Origin: JAKQIM01 sp964633225
GTDB taxonomy: Bacteria; Chloroflexota; Anaerolineae; Anaerolineales; UBA4823
DNA length: 28,467 bases
Direction: 5' to 3'
NCBI GenBank assembly: GCA_964633225.1
Contig: CAZWFQ010000047.1
Coordinates: 1-28,467 of the forward strand
Positions 7,864 to 16,232 of this stretch are shown piece after piece (the stretch's first letter is position 1; each line of letters begins with the position of its first letter). Under the pieces are notes generated by a model. The model was given only the letters and a program-made list of their open reading frames with translations, was not told where the DNA came from and did not search any database. Made by a program: the position numbers and the translations under genes.

Positions 7864-7892
7864 ATTATAATAGGGTTATTGGTGCTTGTCAA
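7864..7892 (-). promoter_or_regulatory. Sigma70-type promoter of rplU-rpmA-rpmE
   Basis: Minus-strand TTGACA (7887-7892) and TATAAT (7864-7869) are both exact consensus hexamers with an optimal 17-bp spacer. Predicted start near 7857, giving a leader of about 165 nt before rplU. This is the best promoter in the window and suits a highly expressed ribosomal protein operon. Confidence 0.9.
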
Positions 7893-8052
7893 CAACTAGT
7901 TTTAGAGGCCACACTAAGCTTACAATTTTGTCAGACATGGTAATATAACTGTTGTGCAACCCGCACCAAATTATGTTATAGTAAACCAAGCTTGCTGATC
8001 ATGCAGCCAGCCAGGTTTTATCAATTTCATTATAACCCACGAAACATGGCTC
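7893..8052 (+). promoter_or_regulatory. Region upstream of the cyclase gene; candidate weak promoter
   Basis: AT-rich divergent spacer between the rplU promoter and the plus-strand cyclase gene. A possible promoter is TTGTGC (7952-7957) with TTATAG (7976-7981), 18-bp spacer. A second possible -10, TATAAC at 8031-8036, lies close to the ATG at 8053 but has no matching -35. There is no convincing ribosome-binding site. A GCTG/CAGC inverted repeat surrounds ATCATG near 7994-8007. No gene is seen here. Confidence 0.35.
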
Positions 8053-11000
8053 ATGTCGTCTCAATGCACCAATTGTGGTTTTCATAATCCCCCTGGCATG
8101 CGTTTTTGCGGCAACTGCGGCTCTCGCCTGGCCGATGATTTGCCTGCTGCTTCCAGCGCGCCAACCTCACCACCCCCATCCAATCAAGTAGGTGCCCTGA
8201 TGGGTGCCGACCTGATGGAGCGTTTTCAACGCGCCGGGTTAGAAGCCGCCGGGCAGCGTCGCAACGTCACCATCCTGTTCGTCGATATCTCTGGCTTCAC
8301 CCAACTCTCTAAACGCCTGGGCGATGAAGAACTCTACGAGTTTGTGCGCCAATATATTGACCGCCTGGCCAACGATGTTTACAAATACGATGGCATGGTC
8401 GACAAATTCACCGGCGATGGCCTGATGGCCCTTTTTGGCGCCCCCATTGCCCACGAAAACAATGCCGAGCTGGCCCTGCGCTGCGCCATCGATATGCAAG
8501 CCGATGTTGCCCTGCTCAGCCAGGAATTGAAAGATAAGCTCGGCGGGCAGCTCCACGTCCACATTGGGCTCAATGCTGGCTCGGTCATTGTGGGTGGTGT
8601 CGGCTCTGATTTGATGATGAACTACACCGCCATCGGCGACACCGTCAACCTGGCCCAACGCCTGGAAGCCGGCGCCCAGCCTGGCACAACCCTGGTCAGC
8701 ACCTCGGTCTACCAGGCCACCCACATGCTGTTCGAATTCGAACCGGTTTCCGGTCTGATTGCCAAGGGCCTGGCCGAGCCAGTCCCCTGTTACAGCTTGA
8801 TCAAGCCCAAAGAGCGCCCTGGCTCAGTGCGCGGCGTTGAAGGCCTGCGCGCCCCTATGATTGGGCGGGATGCAGAGCTGCGCCAGTTGATGCAAGCCAT
8901 TGGCGCCCTTGCCACGTACCAGCAAGGCCAGTTCATCCTTGTCGTCGGCGAAGCCGGCCTGGGCAAAAGCCGCCTGATTGGCGAACTGCGCTCTCGCACC
9001 ATCCCGGTTTCAGTCAACATGATCGAAGGGCAAAGCCTGACCTACCGCCGCGCCGCCTCCTATTGGATCTTCAAAGACCTGCTGCTTAAATATCTCCACC
9101 TCACCCTCCAGACCCCCGCCGCCCTGGTCAGCGAGCGCCTGCACCGCAACGTGAACAATGTCTTGGGCCGGCGCGCCTCCGAAGTCCTCCCCTACCTCGA
9201 ACACCTGTTATCCTTACCCTTATCCGACCTGGCGGCCTCTCGGCGCATCGAATACCTCGATGCCGGCCAACTGCGCCAGCAGATCTTCCTGGCAGTGCGC
9301 AACCTCCTGGTGGCCGAAGCCCAGGCCCGCCCATTGATCTTGATCCTTGAAGACTTGCACTGGGCTGACGACGCCTCCCTCGACCTGATCCAATTCCTGC
9401 TCGATTCGATCCGCCAGGCCCCCTTGCTCATCATCGGCCTCAGCCGCCCCTTCGAAGCTGGCAAACTGTGCGATATCACCTGCTGGGCCCAGAAAAACCT
9501 CGTCGAAAGCTTCTCCACCATCACCTTACAGGGCCTCACCAATCAGCAGAGCCTCCAAATGCTCACCCGCCTGCTCACCATCGCCGAGCTGCCCGACACC
9601 CTGCGCGACCAGATCATCCAGCGCGCCTCAGGCGTGCCCTTCTACCTCGAAGAGATCCTGCGCATGTTGATTGATGCCGGGCTCCTGCGCCGCCAAGATG
9701 GCCACTGGCGACTGGTGGAAAACGCCGACATTGCCTCCTTGGGGGTCCCCGATTCGCTTCAGAGCCTCATCCTGGCCCGTTTTGACCGCCTGGAACCTGC
9801 TCAACGCCGCATGCTCCAGGTGGCTTGCGTCATCGGGCGCCAGTTCAGTTTGCCCGTCTTGCGCATCATCCTCAACGCCATATCTGGAGACGAGTTCAAC
9901 AGCGCCCTCAACCGCCTGGTCGAACGCGATTTCGTCCGTCCTCAGCCCGATGCCCCCGAAACAGAATTTATCTTTCGCCACGTCGTCGTTTCAGATGCCA
10001 TCTACAGCACCTTGCTCAAGCGCGATCGCACAGAACTGCACGGCCTTGCCGGGCAGGCCATCGAAACCATCTACGCCGACCGCCTCGAAAGCCAGGTAGA
10101 TGTACTGGCCCGCCACTTCTCCTGGAGCGCCTTCAAAGACCGCGCCATCCATTACCTGTCTCTCGCCGGGCAAAAAGCAGCCCGCGTCTACCTCAATAGC
10201 CAGGCGCGCCAGCAATTTGAAGAAGCCCTCAGCCTGCTGCCCCAGGTTGACCACACCCCTGAACAAGCCCTGCAAATCTACATGGGCTTAGGCGATGTCC
10301 TCCTCCTCACCGGCGATTACACTGCCGCCCGCACCCATTACCAATCGGCCCTGCAACTGCTCATTGGCCTCGACCCCGATCGCTACGTGGCCGATAAAAG
10401 CGCCCTGCTGCGCAAAGTTGCCACCACCCACGAGCGCCAGGGCGATTACGAGTCTGCCCTGCGCTATCTCACGCTCGCAGAACAAGCCCTCTCCAATACC
10501 CCCCAGAAAATTCCGGTCGAACAAGCTCAAATCCTCAACGATACTGGCTGGATCCAATTCCGTCACGGCAACTTTGACGAAGCCGAGAAATCTCTCCTCA
10601 AGGCCCTCAGCCTCGCTCAAGATGTCAATCGCCCCGATGTGACCGCTTCGATCTACAACCGCCTGGGGGGTGTCTTCTACCAAAAAGACAAGCTTGATCA
10701 GGCCAGTTACTATGTGCAAAAAAGCCTGGCCCTCAGAGAAGAGATCGGCGACATCCTCGCCGTGGCGCGCTCGTACAACAACCTGGGCTTGTTAGGTTGG
10801 AAAAGCGGCCGCTGGGATGATGCCATCGCCAGCTTCACCCGCTGCCTGGAACTGAACGCCAACCTGGGAGATGTTGAAGGCGCCATCGAGCTGCATGGCA
10901 ACCTGGGCCTGCTTTACAACGACCGCGGCAACATCCCCGAAGCCCACAAGCACTTCGCAGAATCCCTCTCGCTGGCACAGCAAATTGGCCATCGCCACCT

Positions 11001-11532
11001 TGAAGGCACCATGGCCCACCACTTCAGCCGCATGTTCCTCTCCCTTGAAGATTGGCAACAAGCCCTCGATTATGCCAACCGCAGCCTGGTGATCCTGAAA
11101 GAAATAGGCGATGTTGAAAACCTGGTGGATGTTTACGTCCACATGGGCCAGGCCAACCTCGGCCTGGGCAACCACGAAGCCGCCCAACACTGGGGCCAAG
11201 AAGCCCTCCAACTCTTCTGCCGCATGGAGGGCAGCAAGGCACCGGCCCAGGCCGAAAACCGTGGCCGTGCCCTGCGCCTGCTGGGCGAAGTGGCCCAGCA
11301 CAACAATGCCTGCGAGCAAGCCGCCGCCTTGCTGCAAGAATCGGCCGAGATCTTCTCTACCATTGGAGACCAGCTCGAGCAAGGCCGCGCCGCCCTGGCG
11401 TTGGCCCGCCTGGCAATCTGCCAGGGAGAGCCCGCCCTCAGCCAACAGCACCTGGAAAAAGCGCGCCAAATCTTCCGCGGCCTGGGCGCCAACCTGGATT
11501 TGCAACAGGTTGACCAGCTCAGCAAATCATAG
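8053..11532 (+). CDS. Zinc-ribbon / class III nucleotidyl cyclase / AAA-type ATPase / TPR regulatory protein
   Basis: A 1159-residue multidomain, apparently cytosolic protein. A double zinc ribbon (C5, C8, C19, C22) is followed by a class III cyclase domain (about 68-250). Both metal Asp residues are present (D78 in FVDISGF; D122 in KFTGDG), as are the base-contacting K118 and the transition-state N199 and R203 in GDTVNLAQR. The second base-selecting position appears to be Thr (T192), as in class IIIb adenylate cyclases. A STAND/AAA-like ATPase follows, with Walker A GEAGLGKS (299-306) and Walker B LILILEDLHWAD (428-439); then many TPR repeats from about 690 to 1150. The architecture is frequent in Chloroflexota and Cyanobacteria and implies a signal-integrating cyclase. 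All key residues argue for activity; cAMP rather than cGMP is inferred. No clear ribosome site precedes the ATG. Confidence 0.9.
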   Translation: MSSQCTNCGFHNPPGMRFCGNCGSRLADDLPAASSAPTSPPPSNQVGALMGADLMERFQRAGLEAAGQRRNVTILFVDISGFTQLSKRLGDEELYEFVRQYIDRLANDVYKYDGMVDKFTGDGLMALFGAPIAHENNAELALRCAIDMQADVALLSQELKDKLGGQLHVHIGLNAGSVIVGGVGSDLMMNYTAIGDTVNLAQRLEAGAQPGTTLVSTSVYQATHMLFEFEPVSGLIAKGLAEPVPCYSLIKPKERPGSVRGVEGLRAPMIGRDAELRQLMQAIGALATYQQGQFILVVGEAGLGKSRLIGELRSRTIPVSVNMIEGQSLTYRRAASYWIFKDLLLKYLHLTLQTPAALVSERLHRNVNNVLGRRASEVLPYLEHLLSLPLSDLAASRRIEYLDAGQLRQQIFLAVRNLLVAEAQARPLILILEDLHWADDASLDLIQFLLDSIRQAPLLIIGLSRPFEAGKLCDITCWAQKNLVESFSTITLQGLTNQQSLQMLTRLLTIAELPDTLRDQIIQRASGVPFYLEEILRMLIDAGLLRRQDGHWRLVENADIASLGVPDSLQSLILARFDRLEPAQRRMLQVACVIGRQFSLPVLRIILNAISGDEFNSALNRLVERDFVRPQPDAPETEFIFRHVVVSDAIYSTLLKRDRTELHGLAGQAIETIYADRLESQVDVLARHFSWSAFKDRAIHYLSLAGQKAARVYLNSQARQQFEEALSLLPQVDHTPEQALQIYMGLGDVLLLTGDYTAARTHYQSALQLLIGLDPDRYVADKSALLRKVATTHERQGDYESALRYLTLAEQALSNTPQKIPVEQAQILNDTGWIQFRHGNFDEAEKSLLKALSLAQDVNRPDVTASIYNRLGGVFYQKDKLDQASYYVQKSLALREEIGDILAVARSYNNLGLLGWKSGRWDDAIASFTRCLELNANLGDVEGAIELHGNLGLLYNDRGNIPEAHKHFAESLSLAQQIGHRHLEGTMAHHFSRMFLSLEDWQQALDYANRSLVILKEIGDVENLVDVYVHMGQANLGLGNHEAAQHWGQEALQLFCRMEGSKAPAQAENRGRALRLLGEVAQHNNACEQAAALLQESAEIFSTIGDQLEQGRAALALARLAICQGEPALSQQHLEKARQIFRGLGANLDLQQVDQLSKS

Positions 11533-11549
11533 AAAGAATCCCCTAAATG

Positions 11550-11589
11550 CATGAAGCCTCCCTGAAGACCAATTCAGGGAGGCTTCATG
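11550..11589. terminator. Strong hairpin between the convergent cyclase and subtilase genes
   Basis: A perfect 17-bp stem (CATGAAGCCTCCCTGAA and its complement) with a 6-nt loop, centred between two convergent genes 77 bases apart. Both sides have only short pyrimidine stretches (TCTCTATG on plus, ATTTAGG on minus), so it lacks a classic U tract. Its position suits a shared bidirectional terminator or a 3'-end-protecting hairpin. Confidence 0.7.
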
Positions 11590-11608
11590 TCTCTATGTAT
11601 GAGTACCG

Positions 11609-13554
11609 TTAAGGCTCGTGATAAAAACCGATCGAAGAAGTCGAGATAGACACATTGGGGGCAATGCCCGCAATGAAAGTCTCTACAAAAGCTGGCTGGG
11701 CAAAGAGGGTGCCGGCCCACGGCTCACTGCCGCTCCAAGAGCCATAGCCACCGCTCCAAGAACCGTAGCCGCCGCTCCAAGAGCCGTAACCACCGCTCCA
11801 AGAACCGTAGCCGCCGCTCCAAGAGCCATAACCGCCGCTCCATGCGCCATAGCCACCGCTCCAGGCCCCGTAACCGCCGCTCCAGGCCCCGTAGCCACCG
11901 CTCCAGGCCCCGTAACCACCGCTCCAAGAACCGTAGCCGCCGCTCCATGCGCCGTAGCCACCGCTCCAGGCCCNNNNNNNNNNNNNNNNNNNNNNNNNNN
12001 NNNNNNNNNNNNNNNNNNNNNNNNNNNNNNNNNNNNNNNNNNNNNNNNNNNNNNNNNNNNNNNNNNNNNNNNNCCGCTCCAAGAACCGTAGCCGCCGCTC
12101 CATGCGCCGTAGCCACCGCTCCAGGCCCCATAGCCGCCGCTCCAGGCCCCGTAACCATTCAGCCGGAACTCGCCAGCTTCTTCATCATAATAGGTGTAAC
12201 CTTCATAATGCTGGGTGCCAGCCAGGTCAGCCGCAATATCCATACCGCCATTGGCTGAACCTTCCAATTCCTCAAAAGCAGCACCCGGCGCATTGATGCG
12301 CCCGGCGCCCTGCTGCCACATGCTGTAATAAGCATTGGTTGTCACCGGGTCTACCCACAAGAAAGAGGTGAACATGATGCGGAACTTGACCTGGTCGGGG
12401 GTTAAGCTGGGATTGGCTTCCAATGCCAGCGCCGCTACCGCCGAGGTCACCGCCGCCGCCTGCGAGGTGCCAGCCGCCTGGAAGTACTGCGGCGGGATCA
12501 CATCCTCAGGATATTCTCTCGCCAGCGCAGCGTTCTGCTTCATCGTTGAAACCAGGTGCGCCCCAGGGGCCACCACGTCTGGCTTTACAAATGCATCCAG
12601 GGTCGGGCCGGCTGCCGAGAAAGGCGTGATGTAATCATCATTCCAATCATCCGGGGTGAAATTGTCTGTAAAAGCACCCACCGTGATCACGTACGGGTTA
12701 TTGCCCGGCACACCGATCGTCATCGCGCCCGACCCCGTGTTGCCGGCTGCCGCCACCACCACAATCCCTGACGCCCAGGCCTGCATTACGGCCTGGTTCA
12801 TCGGGTCGGCCCAATAGGGGGACTGTACCGGTGAAACCAACGACAGGTTCATCACCCGGATGTTGTAATCGGCCTGGTGCTCCACCACCCACTGGATGCC
12901 CTGGATCACGGTTTCGTAGGTGCCATAACCGTCCTCATTCAGCACCCGCACCCCAGCCAGGTCTGCTCCTGGTGCCACACCGTTGGGCTCATCATCTGCC
13001 CCATTCTGAACATTGGCGATGATCCCTGCAATGTGGGTGCCGTGGCCGTTTGGATCCGTATTGTTTCGCTTATGCTGAACAAAATCAACCCATGCCACAA
13101 CCTTGTGGTTAAGGCCAGGGTGATTGGCGATGCCGGTGTCCAACACAGCCACCGTCACGCCCTCCCCTGTCACGCCCTCATCCCAGGCCACATCTGCGCC
13201 CACCAGGTCTGGATAATCTGTTGCCGGGGCCGAACCGCCGCCGCCCCTGCCGGTCATCTCAACCTCAGCATTGAGGGTCAGGGCGGTAATACCCGGCTGC
13301 CTGCTCAACGCCGCCGCACTGGCCTCTGAAAGCCGCGCCCCCACACCGTTGATCAGCGACAGGTGCGAAGTCACCTGCCCGCCATAGCGCGTCACCAGGC
13401 TCGCGGCTTGCTCTGCGCTGTATCCTTGCACAATATAAGAGCGCACAGCACCCTGAACGCCAACCGAAGCCGTCAGGAGGCTCGCCACCAAAACGATGGC
13501 AACGAAAAATGATAATCCTTGTTTCCAGCGAAAGAAGCGATTTTCTTTTTTCAT
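11609..13554 (-). CDS. Secreted subtilisin-like (S8) serine protease with C-terminal 7-residue Trp repeats (interrupted by assembly gap)
   Basis: The signal peptide is at residues 1-36 (basic MKKENRFFRWKQ, hydrophobic core, VQGA cleavage region), followed by an I9-like propeptide (~38-100). The S8 domain has the full triad: D139 (VLDTGI), H171 (HGTH) and S364 (GTSQAA), with oxyanion N272 (AAGNTG). After residue ~466 there is a tandem repeat of period 7 (consensus SGGYGAW/SGGYGSW), then a unique tail ending FYHEP. It is expected to be exported and active outside the cell. The 100-N gap at 11974-12073 falls inside the repeats and shifts the frame, so the two halves read in different frames; collapsing a 55-nt identical overlap restores one frame. 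The start ATG (13552-13554) has GGAGA upstream; 13 further in-frame upstream codons are rejected. The leader holds a c-di-GMP riboswitch. Confidence 0.9.
11730..12156 (-). repeat. 21-bp tandem repeat array encoding SGGYGAW-type heptapeptides
   Basis: Twelve 21-bp units lie left of the gap and four right of it, each encoding S-G-G-Y-G-(A/S)-W. If the 55-nt identical flanks of the gap are the same sequence, the true total is 13 units. Otherwise it is at least 16 plus whatever lies in the gap. Units vary at synonymous sites and at Ala/Ser before Trp, which suggests amplification followed by drift. Confidence 0.95.
11974..12073. other. Assembly gap (100 N) inside the subtilase repeat array
   Basis: A run of exactly 100 N, a standard placeholder. 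The 55 bases before it (11919-11973) are identical to the 55 bases after it (12074-12128). Confidence 0.99.
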
Positions 13555-13579
13555 TATGATTTCTCCAAAAAAAGATCCT

Positions 13580-13621
13580 AAAAAAAATGACAAGCGGCGA
13601 ACCCGTCCCCAGGTCCGCCGC
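13580..13621 (-). terminator. Intrinsic terminator in the subtilase leader (riboswitch expression platform)
   Basis: On the minus strand a 10-bp stem (GCGGCGGACC / GGTTCGCCGC, one G-U pair, 8-nt loop; 13612-13621 with 13594-13603) is followed five bases later by eight T residues (13580-13587). It lies between the c-di-GMP aptamer and the subtilase start. Its 5' arm can instead pair with the aptamer's 3' segment, as expected for riboswitch-controlled termination. Confidence 0.85.
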
Positions 13622-13656
13622 AGTGAAGAAAACAGCTAAAAAAGAATAATAGCTCT

Positions 13657-13749
13657 GCATTGGCGGCCTGGCAATCATAATTGTCTTACGACAACTTTAG
13701 ACCCATAGCTTTGCGTCCTAAACTTTCGTCTAGTTTGCCTTTTTCGCGC
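13657..13749 (-). promoter_or_regulatory. Cyclic-di-GMP-I (GEMM-I) riboswitch aptamer
   Basis: The minus strand shows the GEMM-I hallmarks in the right order. AGGCAAAC (GGCAAAC at 13733-13739) leads into a 6-bp stem CTAGAC/GTTTAG capped by a GAAA tetraloop (13718-13733). Next comes the hallmark GGACGCAAAGC (13708-13718), then TATGGGTCTAAA. A 7-bp stem capped by GTAA follows (13679-13696), then the conserved 3' segment TTGCCAGGCCGCC (13662-13674). The first G of GGCAAAC, which I place at the position contacting the ligand (G20 in the Vibrio Vc2 numbering), is kept, as is the A stacking between the two guanines. This favours c-di-GMP over cGAMP. It precedes the secreted protease. Confidence 0.88.
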
Positions 13750-13755
13750 GAGCAT

Positions 13756-13785
13756 AGTATAGCATATAGTCAAGTAATCTGTCAC
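13756..13785 (-). promoter_or_regulatory. Promoter of the riboswitch-subtilase transcript
   Basis: The minus strand carries an extended -10, TGC-TATACT (hexamer 13756-13761), with GTGACA (13780-13785) 18 bp upstream. The predicted start near 13749 puts the RNA 5' end right at the beginning of the aptamer. This agreement of promoter and aptamer boundary supports both calls. Confidence 0.65.
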
Positions 13786-14015
13786 ATCAAACTACCGACC
13801 TTACAATTTTGACAACTGAATTTTCGAAACTGTAGGGTTTTCCCGCTTTGTATCCGCTTCGGCAGCTCACCAGGTTCAGCCATATGTCAGGCATGACAGG
13901 ATTTTTGTATCACCGATACATGACAGTCTACACTACCACAAACCGGCTAAGTTAAAGATAATAAAGGGTGATTCTATCCAATTTATACCCGTCACCCACA
14001 AAGGAGGTAGTACCA
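13786..14015 (+). promoter_or_regulatory. Upstream region of the 2-oxoacid oxidoreductase operon with two palindromes
   Basis: There is no gene in this stretch. It holds TGTCAGGCATGACA (13885-13898, arms TGTCA/TGACA) and TGTATC-ACC-GATACA (13906-13920). An octamer CATGACAG occurs at 13892-13899 and again at 13919-13926. These look like operator half-sites for an unidentified regulator. A TTGACA at 13809-13814 has no convincing -10 partner; GATAAT at 13957-13962 lacks a good -35. A very strong ribosome site (AAAGGAGGT, about 14000-14008) precedes the ATG at 14016. Confidence 0.45.
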
Positions 14016-14276
14016 ATGCCCGTCAAGGGATGGATCGAAGTCAACGAACTATTTTGCAAAGGATGCGAGCTGTGCATCAGCGAGTGTCCCCAGCATGTTA
14101 TGGCCCTGGATATGGAAAGCCTGACTCCCAAGGGTTATCACCCCGTCAAGCTCATCAGCGATGGCTGCACTGGCTGCGGCATTTGCGCCATCGTCTGCCC
14201 TGAGGCGGCACTGACCGTTTACCGCGAGGGTCCCGTCAAACCCATCAAAGTGACCCCTGCCAGCACCACCCCATAG
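14016..14276 (+). CDS. korD: 2-oxoacid:ferredoxin oxidoreductase, delta subunit (2x[4Fe-4S] ferredoxin)
   Basis: An 86-residue ferredoxin-like subunit carrying electrons from the oxidoreductase to ferredoxin. Two complete cluster motifs are visible: C14, C17, C20, C24 and C51, C54, C57, C61, each ending in CP. The open frame extends 16 codons upstream, but the ATG at 14016 sits at ideal distance from AAAGGAGGT. It lies 10 bases before the alpha subunit and is the first gene of the delta-alpha-beta-gamma operon. The symbol is by analogy; the complex could equally be named Vor, Por or Oor. Confidence 0.9.
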   Translation: MPVKGWIEVNELFCKGCELCISECPQHVMALDMESLTPKGYHPVKLISDGCTGCGICAIVCPEAALTVYREGPVKPIKVTPASTTP

Positions 14277-14286
14277 GAGAAGCCAA

Positions 14287-15411
<1,125 letters not shown>

Positions 15412-15435
15412 GCACTGGGAACCGGAGATCACTTT

Positions 15436-16215
15436 ATGGATACCCCTCAAACTGAAGTTCAGACCGTTTATATCCGCCCGGCATCTCTCTCGGGCACACC
15501 CACCCACTACTGCCCCGGCTGCACCCACGGCATTGCACATCGCCTGGTCGCCGAAGTATTGGATGAAATGAACATCCGCGAGCAAACCATTGGCGTTGCG
15601 CCGGTGGGCTGCTCGGTTTTCGCTTACAACTACTTCAACTGCGACTTTGTTGAAGCCGCCCACGGGCGCGCCCCCGCCATGGCCACCGGCATCAAGCGCG
15701 TCATGCCCAACCACATCGTCTTCACCTACCAGGGCGATGGCGACCTGGCCTCCATCGGCATGGGCGAGATCATGCACGTCGCCGGGCGCGGTGAAAATAT
15801 CACCGTCATCTTCATCAATAATGCCATTTACGGCATGACTGGCGGCCAGATGGCCCCCACCACCCTGCCCGGGCAGCGCACTTCTTCATCCCCCCATGGC
15901 CGTGACGTAGAGACCATGGGCTACCCCCTGCACATGGCCGAGCTGCTGGCGCAGCAGCCGGGCTCTGGCTATGTCGTCCGGCGCAGCCTGCACGACCCTA
16001 AGAACATCCGCCAGGCCAAGAAAGCCATCCGCATCGCCTTCGAGGCCCAAAAACGCGGCCTGGGCTTCTCAATGGTCGAGCTGCTTTCAACCTGCCCCAC
16101 CAACTGGGGCGTCAACCCCAAAGAAGCCCTCGGTTGGCTGGAAGAACACATGATCCCTGTTTACCCAATACAGGATTTCAAGGTCACCCCGCCTCTGGCT
16201 GAGCTGAAGTTCTAG
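15436..16215 (+). CDS. korB: 2-oxoacid:ferredoxin oxidoreductase, beta subunit (TPP-binding)
   Basis: A 259-residue subunit holding thiamine diphosphate. HYCPGCTHG (residues 24-32) is the conserved Cys motif, GDGD (100-103) starts the TPP/metal motif, and it closes with NNAIYGMTGGQ (128-138). The ribosome site is GGAGAT. It lies 24 bases after the alpha gene and 17 before gamma in the same operon. Confidence 0.93.
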   Translation: MDTPQTEVQTVYIRPASLSGTPTHYCPGCTHGIAHRLVAEVLDEMNIREQTIGVAPVGCSVFAYNYFNCDFVEAAHGRAPAMATGIKRVMPNHIVFTYQGDGDLASIGMGEIMHVAGRGENITVIFINNAIYGMTGGQMAPTTLPGQRTSSSPHGRDVETMGYPLHMAELLAQQPGSGYVVRRSLHDPKNIRQAKKAIRIAFEAQKRGLGFSMVELLSTCPTNWGVNPKEALGWLEEHMIPVYPIQDFKVTPPLAELKF

Positions 16216-16232
16216 GAGAATGGAGAAAAAGC

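Noticed and set aside
11730..12156. The 21-bp repeat array as a CRISPR or non-coding satellite
   Set aside because: Units are contiguous, with no unique spacers, and encode in-frame heptapeptides at the end of a secreted protease.
11609..13554. Subtilase as a frameshifted pseudogene
   Set aside because: The frame change occurs only across the 100-N placeholder; collapsing the 55-nt identical flank restores one open frame, and the catalytic triad is intact.
13657..13749. cGAMP-specific GEMM-Ib variant
   Set aside because: The ligand-contacting position preceding GCAAAC is G here, not the A typical of cGAMP-selective members, as far as I can align by eye.
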